Notes under the pieces: generated by a model
Database searches by the model: none
The model's input: the letters and a program-made list of their open reading frames with translations, nothing else
What the model was told of the DNA's origin: nothing
Translations under genes and position numbers: made by a program
Part shown: positions 35,042 to 46,089 of the stretch, one piece after another
Layout of the letters: each line of letters opens with the position of its first letter
How positions within the stretch are numbered: position 1 is the first letter of the stretch
NCBI GenBank assembly: GCA_950106755.1
Contig: OX467089.1
Location: forward strand, 4,776,501-4,840,500
Length of the DNA: 64,000 bases
Reading direction: 5' to 3'
DNA from: Climacium dendroides
Lineage: Eukaryota > Streptophyta > Bryopsida > Hypnales > Climaciaceae

Positions 35042-35059
35042 TCCCTGGCAGCGGCGCCA
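35042..35059 (-). other. Primer binding site, tRNA-Asp-like
   Basis: Three bases inside the 5' LTR, the minus strand reads TGGCGCCGCTGCCAGGGA. This matches the complement of the 3' end of plant tRNA-Asp at all but about two positions. Athila-type elements are known to use tRNA-Asp. Confidence 0.85.
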
Positions 35060-35062
35060 AAA

Positions 35063-36798
35063 TGTAGTATAGTTTTTCTAAGACAAAACCAAGGCAATTC
35101 CAAAAAGGTTCGTTCAAGGGAACGCTCAAATTAGCTTAGTGTGTTAGTTAGCTAATGTCACTTTGTAGGTAAATTATGTTGTTAATCTTAATGTATTAAG
35201 GTATTTGGTATATTTCATATTCTATTTAGGTATGGGAAAGGAGTTCTCTTTCTAATTTCTGTCCAATTATAAATATAAATTTCTAACCACTAAGTCCGTA
35301 CCAGTCTTATATTAAAATAAAATGTGGAACTAAATGTATAAATTAAAGGAACCTGCATCCACAAATCTCATACTTTGAATTCACAGAAATATATATTACA
35401 AATATATTTGTTTGCAATCTGCATCTCACAATATATATTCAAACTTTGAAGATTCGGTTAAACCGAGAATTCATTAATTATTTTCACAATTATCATTTCA
35501 ACATCTAAGTCGCTTTAAGCGCTAATGACTCAATTACTTAAAGTAAATGTAACACATATCCTTTTTAGGAATTGAAAACAACCAAGGACATCGCTTTAAG
35601 TGAATACATTAACACCCAAATGCTTTAAGCAATTCTAAAATTTCCCTTAAGGGATATACAATATGCTTTGTTAAATTATTTAAAGAGTTTCAAATTCTTT
35701 CCTTTTCAAGACTCCGGTCTTCGTTCGATTTTGTGTTATCCTATCTTTAGCTTTAAGCTTCCTCGAGATGCATCATCGAGTTATCTTGGATCTCCTTTTT
35801 TCTCCAATTGCAATACTAACTCTAAATTATGCTTTCTAAATTTACACAACTAAATATAAATTCTAATAAATAAAATAAAATAAATTTAAATACACATTCA
35901 AACATTCAATCATGTACACATGTCTTCAATTGGAATACCATTTATTAATTATATGAATAATCATTCAATATTTAGAATGTACATCATTTGTTTGTAATTG
36001 TTCAATAATTTCTATTCACTAGAAATGTAAAATCATTTTCCAACTCAAAATAAATCTCGATCTTAAGTTTTGTTTTAAACATACATGTTCATTTGAAATA
36101 CAAAAAATATTCCAATACTTTAATGAAAATAATTACCAATCAATGGTAAATTATTAAATTTAAAAATAAAGTCCAATCTCTGGATCACTCAAATCCAAAT
36201 CACTCCTTGGTTTATAAACAATTTCCAATCACTAGAATTATTAAGTCAATCACTAACTTAATATTTTACTTCTCTTCCACTTCAAATTTTGCTTTGAGCA
36301 TTGACATAAAAATTCTCTTAAGAGATAAATTATAACCGATGAACAAAATCCACTCAACACATTATCCAATTCTCCTTAAGAGACTCTCCACAATAGAATT
36401 GCTCAAGGCAATAATTCTCACAATTAAACTTCATGCTTTTAGCAATAAATACCATCACTTAAGTGATTAATCCACACAAAAACGGAATAACATCTATGAA
36501 TTTATAACACAATGCAAGAAAAATGTGACCTCACGTCACTAACACAAGAGAGAATTAAAAGAGAGAGAATAATGAGAGAAGACCCAAACTATATATCACA
36601 ATCCTCCCTCAAATACCCCTTCCAATCTCTTGATAAAAACCCGTCAAAGTCCATAACCGCTCAAGTCAAAAAGTCTTTTCACACTTTAACTTCAAATATC
36701 ATCACATTGACACTTAATTACCCAAAACTTAAAACATATAATCCATTTCACACTAAAAAAACAAAATTTAACTAAAAATTAAAATTGTCTTAACTACA
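35063..36798 (-). repeat. 5' LTR (right), 1736 bp
   Basis: Identical to the left LTR except for a single-base length change and two transitions near the end adjoining the primer site. The open frames inside both LTRs (61 and 87 residues) are identical copies and look non-coding. Promoter signals for minus-strand transcription must lie here but no convincing TATA was selected. Confidence 0.96.
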
Positions 36799-36803
36799 GT
36801 ATT
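36799..36803. repeat. Target-site duplication, right (GTATT)
   Basis: Exact copy of 19,580-19,584. Removing the element and one duplication rejoins GGTGTTG-GTATT-GTGAGGTGC of the interrupted host repeat. Confidence 0.95.
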
Positions 36804-39010
36804 GTGAGGTGCGCAAGATGATATAGTGGACGTCTCTCCCCAGGCGGCATTTTCAATAGGACATCGTATTTGTATTTTGCTAGGTTTGTTTCACCCCGTC
36901 AATGGCCGTGTGTGGCTATTTCAGAGGTTGTAGGAACCAACTAAACTTCCGTGGATTTAGGTAGATCATTGTGCCGGTTTGAAGTGCCACATGTCTTGAA
37001 GACATAGTTTGTGACATTCTGGACTTGATGTAATGGCAAATTTTCAATGATAATGAGGACCTTTTGCAGAATTGCGTTGTTCCAAATTGTTGTGTGCATT
37101 TGTTTTTACTGTGATGGGGTTGTGGCTTCCAAGCAGTTACTTGTGTCCCGTTGCCAAAAAGTGTGATGACAGAGTTTTCTCGCTAGAATCAGTTATCCTC
37201 CCATGGTAAAGCCCAACACAAGTCACCATCGTGGCCATCCAACAAGGTGGCGTACAAAAATCGAGTTTGCACAGCAGTTGCTAGCACAGGTTGTATGGGA
37301 TGCTTAACTCTACAAAAGTCAGGGTGACCCGGACCCTCCGCATACGGGTGCACTAATCTGAGAATCGCGAATCCTGTGGAATTTTTTACTATAGAATTTT
37401 TCTACAAGTGCACCGCAGCTATGCTTGGCCATCCACCAGAGCGATTGCTCGACAGTAGTTGCAAGAATTTTGCAAAAAGCACCAATTGGATTCTCAGGCC
37501 CTATGCCGTGTACATTTGGGTGCACTTTGCTTTGTTTTGGACCATCGTATGTCACGCCCCTATCTACTTGGGGTACCCAAATGAACCTTAGTGTGCAAGG
37601 GGGACCTTGGGGGTGACTTTCCAAGCCTTGCAATAGACTAGGTAGGGAAAATGAAGAGACTCCCAATCAAACAGGGCGCAATAGCGCCCTGGTTTTGAAG
37701 TGGACATGAGAGTGTCACACATTCTTGGAAAGCTCTTGACAATACGCTTCTAATGGCGCAAAGAACGTGCAATTTGGAGTTGTGAGCGAAAAGTTGTAGT
37801 CACTCAAAGTTGACTGGGTCCCGGTGGCGCCGGGACACTTGAGAGCTAGGTGTGAGGGGTTCCCAATGAATCCCACAACAAAGTATGGCATGTGGCATAT
37901 CATTGGAAAGCTATGAACACAAGGAACATAGAATGACAAGCATTACGAGGTTCTAAGCCATGAGTCAAAAATTATGGCCAAAAGAAGAGCCGTGGTGAAG
38001 GCGTGACGCCTGCCCTGGTGCATCCGAATCTTTAGAGGACCATAACTTTGCGAGAACTTATCCAAATGAGACAAGTGAGCAGTCCATCGGCATTTACTCG
38101 TCGCGTAGATGTCTAAAATGGGTTCGCATGTTGGATTTGGAGCTTGGAGCGCAAAGTTACGCCGGTTGGAAGTTCGGGAGTTCAAACGATGACGTAACTT
38201 GGCGATTTGGGTTGGAAGTAGGTGGTCTTCCACAACCCAAGGTTGTCCAAGGACTTCCTTCGACCTAGGACGGGGGGGTCTGCCGAATACCACAGAGAGT
38301 ACTATAGGAGGGGTTGGTCTCCCTCCTCACTCCCTCTTGAAGCCTTGGTGAGTCCCGGTGACTCATAGTTGGTGGTGGTGACTTCACCACCACTTCAAGG
38401 CACCATGGGACACTTGTGTGTGTCCCGTAGCATTGGTTGGGTGGAGCCCCGCTCCTTGCTAGGCCTCCTTGGATGTGTCCCGAGTTGTGAGCGCCGGTTA
38501 CCTCTAGTGGATGAGTAGCAAATGCAAAAAGGGCTAGCATGGAGTGGGGTGACACTCAAGAGCGGTTAGGACCATGGTGAGTAGTGTCACCATGGGTCCT
38601 TGCACATTAAGGTGGAAGTGCCGCCCCATGTTACTAAGTGACATGCCCGGTGTCACGATGGGAGTGTGTACTAGTAGTCCCGGTGACTGGGACTTGGCAA
38701 ACTAAATTGAAAATGGGGACTAACACTGTGGGTGCTTGGCATGTGCAGTGTTAGGCAGTTGGTGACCAAGTGACGCTGTAAGTGGACTGGGGTGAACCTA
38801 GTGAGCTGCTGGGAGCTGTTAGGTGTCATTTGGGTTGCGACATCGTATGAACCCAAAGCCTCGCAAAAATTTCCACGATACATGCATGTCATGCAAAGGC
38901 AATTGGAACGGTTGGAATCCAAATTTCCCTTCAAAAAGGTAGTTCTTGAAATTTGCCTTTGTAGACATGGGATACGATACCGCAGTTGGAGAATCCAAAG
39001 ATTGTTCAAG
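36804..39010. other. Continuation of the interrupted repeat, then GC-rich unknown DNA
   Basis: The first few hundred bases continue the sequence cut by the retrotransposon and so probably belong to the piggyBac-like element. From about 37,310 to 38,720 the DNA is GC-rich, with repeated TCCCGGTGAC words (38,353; 38,678), a palindrome-like TCCCGGTGGCGCCGGGA near 37,829 and hairpin TGGTGACTTCACCACCA near 38,380. No domain-bearing ORF. LTR-like composition, but no partner was found. Confidence 0.4.
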
Positions 39011-39604
39011 GGTTAAAATATAATAACCTTCATGTACTACATTAGAAAGAATTGTCCAATGGAAAATTAATGTAAGCACTGATGCATAATGTATAATGAT
39101 GACAAACATCACTAAGTTTTTAATTAAGCTTTGTATCTAAAGATTGGTCATAAAAACATTGATGAGATCATTATTGAAATTCATGATATCAATGAATTGT
39201 ATTAAAGTTCTTTAAAAACTAAAAATTTTAAAAAACATTTTCTATAATAAATGATGTTTTAGTGCACAATTTCAATCAAAAGATTCTATATTTGCTTCCA
39301 AATCTCAATTGGCCACAAATTGAACTCATCATTTAGTCTCAAAATAAGAGGCTCATAGTAGTTTGCACTCTACTATATACAAAAAATTTGATTGCAATGC
39401 ACTATTGAAAAGATAATATTTTGATCAATTGAAAAATATTCATAATAAATGCTCATTGAAGTTAATATAGAGGACAATTATGGGGGGAGAAGGGCCAACT
39501 AAGGATTACATGACCACCCTAAAGAAGAATTTACAAAAAATCTTTAAGTGCTCAAAATTAGGAGATTTACACCAAAAGAGTGCTTCATGCCAATGCACCA
39601 TGTA
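39011..39604. other. AT-rich intergenic DNA
   Basis: No gene recognised. Confidence 0.4.
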
Positions 39605-39867
39605 CAGTACCCACCAGGTCTAAACCGTGCAGTCCTTGTTTGTGCTGAAAACCGTAGTTTGGCATGTTGCACTATTGTTGTACTTTTTTACTTTTTCAGC
39701 GCAATAAATCAATGTATTACACAACTAGGCTTCTTCATCTTCCAAACACAATTTACAGTTTGCAATTTCATTAATTTTTGAGCCTCTGGTGTGATTTTGA
39801 AGTTCTGAATTCATTGCTAATTTTCAGCACAAACAAGGACTGCACGGTTCAGACCTGGTGGGTACTG
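39605..39867. mobile_element. 263-bp MITE with 47-bp terminal inverted repeats
   Basis: Left arm 39,605-39,651 and right arm 39,821-39,867 match at 46 of 47 positions (start CAGTACCCACC, end GGTGGGTACTG). TA lies at both borders (39,603-39,604 and 39,868-39,869), which fits a Tc1/mariner-type target. The interior is AT-rich and non-coding. Confidence 0.93.
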
Positions 39868-39989
39868 TACATTGAATTTAGAGATCTTGTTGAAAACTAT
39901 TGAGATAATTTTTAATTTTTTTAATATAATTTTTTGTAACTAAAAGAATTAAAATTTGAAAGTTTAAACTATTTATAACTTTTTGAAAT

Positions 39990-40150
39990 TTTCATATAAT
40001 TTTAGCATGGATTTAAAGGTTGTTGTATATATTAAATGAATTATCATATAAAACCATAAAAATTAAATGAAAATGATCATCCAAAATGTAGTTTTGCATT
40101 TTCAAAAATAAAATTTGGTATGCTTGATTGGGATTGTGTAAGAATTGAAT
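39990..40150. repeat. Direct repeat partner of 41,165-41,290
   Basis: Shares ATTATCATATAAAACCAT, ATGCTTGATTGG and GAATTGAAT with 41,165-41,290 in the same order and orientation. It flanks the foldback at 40,599-41,368 on the left. Confidence 0.6.
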
Positions 40151-40598
40151 GTTAATTATACAAGACAAAAAATGTCAATTGTATTCTATATTAGAGTTAA
40201 TTGTAAAGTGAGAGGAAACTAGGCTTTCTTCCCCTTTGAATAGCAAAAACAAAGGACTCGGGATCAAACTCTCATTTTGAGTCCATAATGCATCTCTTTT
40301 GAGTTTTGTCCTTAGTTTTGCTTTCACTAATGAGAACTTAGGAATATGCAACATATGGAACTAGGGATTGTAATTCAAGCCAAAAACCATGAATTTGAGT
40401 ATAAAGCTTAAGTTTGACTCAAGATGAAGTGGTAGACCACAATATATTTATTATTGGGGACCAGAACTAAAATTTAGTTTAGAACTCCAATCCAAGTTTA
40501 GTCCACTTTATAATGAATCCTATTACACAAAGAAAATTGAGTGGTATATATTGCAATCACTAAAAAAATTTCAACCCATGTGTACTATACAAAACCTG

Positions 40599-41368
40599 TG
40601 CATAATGATACAGAAATCCATTCTTGCCATAATGCCATTCAAAAGAATTTTATTCTATAGATATAAAACTGATATTTTTCTTTTTGCATAATGAATATTC
40701 AATTCTTTTACATGATAATTGATTGGAAAACATTGGTGAAGAATTTTTTTAATTCAATTGCATAGATATGTAGGAAACTTCTTTATGCACATCTTTCATA
40801 TGAAAAAATACCCCATTAGGTAACAAAGATATGATCTATGAAGAGTTTAATGTGAGGTTTCATATAATTAAGTTTTCTAAAATAAATATCTCTATAATTT
40901 AACTAGATTTTGCTATTTCACTTGCACACTACAACTACTTGTGTACATTTAAGCATGATGGTACAATTACATTGCCAAAATCAAGTTAAATTGTGGAGAT
41001 ATTTATTTTAGAAAACTTAATCATATGAAACTTTACATTAAACTCTTCATAGATAATATTTTTGTTATTTAATGGGGTGTTTTTTCATATGAAAGATATG
41101 TGTATAGAAGTTTTCTACATACCTATGCAATTGAATTAAAAAAATTCTTCACCAATGTTTTCCAATTAATTATCATATAAAACCATGAATTTTAAATGAA
41201 AGAAATCACCAAAATTGGAGTTTTGCTTTTTTGAAATCCAAATTTGTTATGCTTGATTGGAATTGTACAGGAATTGAATATTTGTTATGCAAATATCTCT
41301 CTCTCTATTTATATATAGAATACAAAATTCTTTTGAATGGCAAGAATGGATTTCTATATCATTATGCA
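40599..41368. mobile_element. 770-bp foldback with ~330-bp arms
   Basis: The left arm (40,599 to about 40,925) and right arm (about 40,975 to 41,368) are long inverted copies. Outer ends are TGCATAATGATA and TATCATTATGCA. Matching blocks include AAATCCATTCTTGCCAT, TCTTCACCAATGTTTTCCAA and AAAATAAATATCTC with their complements. The loop is about 50 bp. A transcript would form a long double-stranded hairpin. No target duplication was found. Confidence 0.85.
41165..41290. repeat. Direct repeat partner of 39,990-40,150
   Basis: Second copy of the block at 39,990-40,150, partly overlapping the right arm of the foldback. This suggests that the foldback arose within or beside an older repeat. Confidence 0.55.
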
Positions 41369-42161
41369 AGGATATTGTATAGTGCCCTCTAGAAAGCAAA
41401 GTAACCATGTGAGTATTTTGCATGGTGATGCATATTGTGTAGACATTATGCCTCCTAGCATTAATTAGGAAGTTGATGTGGAAATTTTTTGTGGATTAGG
41501 AAAGTTGATTAGGTGAAGAATGTGATGGTGATTTGATTGCTTTTCCAAAATCAACCATATTAAAAAAATGAATGGATTTAGTGATTGACACCTGGTGTAC
41601 TTCATGGAGCCCTAAGAAGAAATTCTAATTTATAATGAGCTTGGTGAGTATGAATTCACTAATTTTTTGTTGCAATGTGATGATGTTCAATAGATGCCTT
41701 GATTTTGAGCTTGAAATGTGTGGTGTACACAAAATCCAAGAAGAGCAAAGTAAGTGTAGGATAGGAGTTATTTAGTAGAATTTTTTTCAAAACTTATTTA
41801 GGAATAGGAAGAAAAGTAGGGAATAAGTGCCAAACAAGAAATAATGGAATCCAATAAACTAACCATAATGGAATTGGATGGAAACTGAGGACAAAATCCA
41901 GAAACTTCGGATCTCGCGGACCTACCATTTCTAGGTTCCGGCCTAAGGAGACTAGGAAAATGGTATGAGAATGATCTGGAGACCCGTTTTCTTGGGGAAC
42001 ATTGGAGAACTATGGGGTACTTAAACCCACCGCCAAAAACTTTTTCTTTCTCTTTCTTCTGCATACGTTTTCCATACGTGAATAGTGAGTGAAAGAGTGG
42101 TAAGTTAAAGATCCAAATAGAAGTGAGAGGTGAAGTTGATGCTGATTGCACCCAAGTAGAG
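41369..42161. other. Intergenic DNA leading into the CCGGAA-rich repeat
   Basis: AT-rich to about 41,800, then composition shifts. A minus-strand open frame at 41,798-42,217 has no recognised domain. It may contain the 5' leader of the ORF relic at 42,162. Confidence 0.35.
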
Positions 42162-43186
42162 ATGGCCACTAGAGTACGGAAGCCCGTAGTATCAGCCCGG
42201 ATGGTCATTCTGACCATTTCGATCGATCCGGAGCTCCGAAAACAACTAGATGAGGATCTGACCTGGATGGGGTGCTTAAGGTTTATTCAAAGACCTTGGA
42301 GTCTCAAGAATGACGATATGGTTCAGGAACTCATTGATGGAGTTCCAAACCAATATGAGAGAATGGTGAGAGGGCGACCCGTAACTTGGTCTGCAGATAT
42401 GTGGGCAGAAGTTTACGGGTTCGATAAGTCGAGATTCGGGTTTGCTTCCTGAGTAGACAATTACACCCCTGGAAAATTCCAGAATCCTACTAATTCAAAA
42501 GATGGGTATGCCATTAGTGATTGTAAGGACGGAAGGCAGAGGAAGGTTTTAGAATTCCTGATTCCCATCCTATATCCAGAAAAGCCTACCCGAGTCACAG
42601 TCACAGTGGCCAACACTGTTTTCGAATCCCTAAAGGATAGGCCAATTAATTGGGGGCAAGTGATCAGGGCCATAGTAGCGAAATTAGCTGATACTATGTC
42701 CCGTAGTAAATCGAGCCCCATTAGCCCCTATTTATACCACCTCTACCATTTCAATGAAGTACTTAGTGATCCGGAAATGGTGGAGCCGTGGAGTATCGAA
42801 CTAGACTTTAGATCCTAAAGTACAAACTAACGCTAGAATTTGAATCCGAACACCCGTAGTCGGATCCAAAGGAAGTCCCACAAGCTAGAAAGGAATCGTC
42901 CAAGCACAGGAGAAAGTCAACGGATCTGGATAGACGAGGAAAGCAACCGATAGTAGAAGGGGAAGAGCCTATTCAAGTTCCGGCATCATACGGTGAGGCG
43001 GATCTATATGAAACAATCATCGAATGGCTACAAATCACCAAGACTACATTTGATCGGATAGCCTCCACCCTTATCACAATCTGTGTAGCACTAGGGGGAG
43101 TCGAACCAGGACGGATCGTCGAGGAGATCAAACGGTGGCCCAGACCGGAAGTCTTGCTAGAGAAGGAAGAGCTGTGGGAGCCCTAA
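42162..43186 (+). pseudogene. Plant-mobile-domain-like retroelement ORF relic, copy 1
   Basis: Frame starting MATRVRKPVVSARMVILT, broken by TGA at 42,450 (FAS*VDNY; the relative at 43,782 has LASRVDKF) and by a frame change near 42,818. The second part (42,821-43,186) ends in YETIIEWLQITKTTFDRIA and ICVALGGVEPGRIVEEI. Residues line up with 43,782-44,480: MGC..FI.R.WS, DDMVQEL, EVYGF, SKDGYAIS, RKVLEFLIPI, VANTVF, INWGQVIRAIVAKL. Function is unknown. The domain outline matches the N-terminus of the retrotransposon ORF at 21,632-23,461. Confidence 0.6.
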
Positions 43187-43781
43187 ATTCAACCTTAAAG
43201 TTTTTAGAAAGATTTGATGACATAATGGGTTCATCTAGCTAAAATTTTTTGGTTTTTACTATTAGAAATAGAAAGATTAGGAGATAAAATCGGAACCGGA
43301 TAAACGGAAAACCTTAACTACATAATGGAGTTAATGGTCACTTCTGAAATCCGGAACCAGAACTTCAATATCTGGGAACGGAATTGGATTTAGTCAATAT
43401 TTAGATAGACAGTACGCAACCGGAAACCGGAAGTTAACGGTTACTTTCAGACAGTATAGGGTGAATTGACGTTCCGGAGGATTTCACGGCATGCCGCCAA
43501 CAATCAATTTAACGGTCCAAGTGTTTGGAAGCGAGAAGTCCAACGGTAGGAAACGGGAAGTAGAACTTGGGTGATAGAATTCTCTGCCAAGGTATTTAAG
43601 TCTTCTAAAATCTCCTTCCAGTTTCCCTGACAAATTGCAAGTTTGGAAGCGTTGTGTTTAGTGATTTGTCTTACTAAGTGGTTGTTTTTTATTTTTACCA
43701 TCGTTCCAAGTGGGGTCGTCGAGCAGTCTAACTCTGAAAAAGGCAACAGTTTTCAGAGGAAGCACCGAGAATTAGATAACC
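43187..43781. other. Spacer between two ORF relics, CCGGAA-rich
   Basis: Non-coding, with repeated CCGGAA/CCGGAT words. It probably separates two head-to-tail copies of the same repeat unit. A minus-strand frame at 43,504-43,746 is judged chance. Confidence 0.4.
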
Positions 43782-45173
43782 ATGTCGGGAAGTGAGGGAG
43801 AAGAAGAACTCGTTGTTCCTAGGGTAACATTGAAGTACATTAGTCCAGTTATTCTGGAAGATTCAGAGGAGAGGGCGGAGTTGCTGGAGGATCTGAGCCA
43901 AATGGGCTGCACCGGACTAATAGATCGATCCTGGAGCTTTAGAGACGAAGGGATGGTGCGCGAAGTGCTGCAGCCGCCATCGAACGAGTGGAAGAAGACT
44001 TTATGGGTGCTTCCAGACAAGTGGCTGGCATCGATTTGGAGGGAGGTGTACGGGCTTCCCAAGGGCGGAGAAGGGTTAGCTTCCAGGGTGGACAAGTTCA
44101 CCACAAGTAAATTTCTCAATGTTCCTCATACTAAAGATGGTTACACGGTGAGTGAGTGTAGAAATGCAAGAGAGAGAAGGGTGCTGGAGTTCCTCGTTCC
44201 TATCTTCAGTCCGGATAGAGGAACCAGGATGACGATCACTTTAGCTAATACAATTTTTGGTGCTCTGTTAAGAGACCAGAAGGTGGACTGGGAATTAGTG
44301 CTAAAGAATCACGTAGCAAAGTTGTATAAAGCGGTGGGCAAAACTAAGCATTCCGGTCTCTTCCCCTTCCTCTTCTACTTGTACCACGCCCATGACTACA
44401 TGAGAGCTCCTGAGAGGTTAGAATATAAGGTTCAGAGGGTAAAACTTGCGCATGGAATGAGGTTAGATTCAGAGAGTGAGTAGGAGAAGAGTGAATAGGA
44501 GAAGAGTGAAAAGAGAGGTGAGATTTCCGGATCTTCAATAAAGAAAGAACCAGAAGACAAAAGAAAAAGAAAAATCCAGACAAAAAAGGTAGAAGAGCAA
44601 GACCCGGTCTAGAAGAATGATCCTCTACGAGAGATCATTTGGAATCTCACATAAATCAGGGAGGGACATAAGTTGAAGAGTAGTACTTTGAAAGAGATCC
44701 GCGAGTTGTTGGGGAATGTACCCGTAACTGAGTGTGTAGACCAAGTCTGGAACTTGATCCGAGATGTAGAGAAGAACACCAGGAAAAAGATGATTCAGGA
44801 ATTAACGGACGAGCTGTTAGCTCTCAAGGGAAAATTGAGAGGACAGCAGGAAGAGAATGAGAGAGAGTGGAAGGGCTCACTCCGGGTCCAAGAGACCCTT
44901 GACCAGATCAGAAAATTCATTACCCTTCCGGTAGAGGTCTTGAATAAAGACAAACTCTTTGATGAGAGAGTGTTGGAGGTTGAGGTCAAACTGGAAGGCA
45001 AAGTAATTAACGTCCTAGTTTCCTTCAACGAGACCATAGAGAAATTGTTGGTAAAAATGAGAGAAGTTATGGGGGAAGTCGCTCAGCCTCCCCAACCGGA
45101 ATCAAAACCGGAATCAGCTGCCGCTAAGGAGGCCACTCCATCCAAGCCACCGTTGTCAAGGTTTTGTAATTAG
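43782..45173 (+). pseudogene. Plant-mobile-domain-like ORF plus coiled coil, copy 2
   Basis: A 233-residue open frame (43,782-44,483) starts MSGSEGEEELVVPRVTLKYI and holds GLIDRSWSFRDEGMVREVL, IWREVYGLPKGGEG, VLEFLVPIF and VDWELVLKNHVAKLY. The same frame resumes after in-frame TAG/TAA codons (44,481 and three more) as a 166-residue segment (44,673-45,173) with a Lys/Glu-rich coiled coil (KKMIQELTDELLALKGKL) and a Pro/Ala/Glu tail. The joined layout, domain then charged linker then coiled coil, parallels the 609-residue ORF of the retrotransposon. Role unknown. Confidence 0.65.
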
Positions 45174-45320
45174 GTTCGGAATAGCACTGAGCTTTTGATG
45201 TGAAAGTGCTTTGTATACATCAATAATCTCCCTAACACCCTAAATAATCATAACCCTACCTTCAAGGTCCCTATATTTCCAAATCCCTATCCTATAATTC
45301 CTTCAATAACCTAGAAATTG

Positions 45321-45680
45321 TCATATCTAGCTTTCATCTAGCATAACTATTATACAGTAGTTCCAAATGACTTGAAACTTTTCCACATTATAAATCAGCT
45401 ACTTAAATACTCCCATACCAAATTTCAACTCAATACAAGATACTGTACAACTTTAGTGGACATTACCCCAATACTGACTTCCTAACCTTTGTCAAATTTC
45501 CTTAAACTCTCATACCTAACTTTGATCTACCATAACTATTGGACAGTAGTTTCAAACGACTTGAAACTTTGCCACATTGTAGATAAACTACTTAAGTACT
45601 TCCATATCAATTTTCAACTCAATTTAAGATACTGTTCAACTTTGGTGGACATTACCTCAATACTGACTTTCTAAACCTTC
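45321..45680. repeat. 189-bp tandem duplication
   Basis: Copies starting at 45,321 and 45,510 share CATAACTATT, GACAGTAGTT, CGACTTGAAACTTT, CCACATT, TACTTAA and GTGGACATTACC in order. About 80-90% similarity by eye. Non-coding. Confidence 0.85.
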
Positions 45681-46089
45681 ACTGCCTCCACACCCCGGTT
45701 GTATTTTGTACATAACTTTTAGATCTTAAGTCCATTGAAGATAAATTTTTGACATAAAGTAGAAGATAAGATAAGAAGAGTACCCTTCAAGTTTCACGTT
45801 CATATCACAAAAATACAATAAGAATGACGCGCCTTAATATACCCTCCTTGGCTGCCTTGAAATCCAGACACCTCCACTTTAATGCCTCATAACTTTTTCT
45901 CCATAGTAGATCTAGATTTGAAACTTGTCACATATAAATGACCTATTTGGATTTTTTTGTTATTTTGAGTGTTATTTTTTTGTGTGTTTTTGCATGATTT
46001 TGTTTATATTTTTGAATAAATGACGTTCCAAATTGGTAATTTTGAGTGTATATTAACCTATTGGAGGGTCAATTTTTGAAGTTAATTTC

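Larger units (their letters stand above)
19585..36798 (-). mobile_element. Complete 17.2-kb Ty3/gypsy-type LTR retrotransposon
   Basis: LTRs at 19,585-21,321 and 35,063-36,798 (TG...CA) are bounded by the duplication GTATT. Coding order on the minus strand is LTR, primer site, two small ORFs, gag, protease, reverse transcriptase, RNase H, integrase, a long spacer, a 609-residue ORF, LTR. Integrase after RNase H places it in Ty3/gypsy (Metaviridae-type). The tRNA-Asp-like primer site and the extra ORF after integrase resemble the Athila branch; the ORFs ahead of gag recall Tat/Ogre elements. Several stops and a gag-pro frame change make this copy non-autonomous. It interrupts the 3' region of the piggyBac-like relic. 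Confidence 0.96.

Noticed and set aside
37829..37845. TGGCGCCGGGAC-like string as a second retrotransposon primer site
   Set aside because: It lies inside a local palindrome and no LTR end is adjacent.
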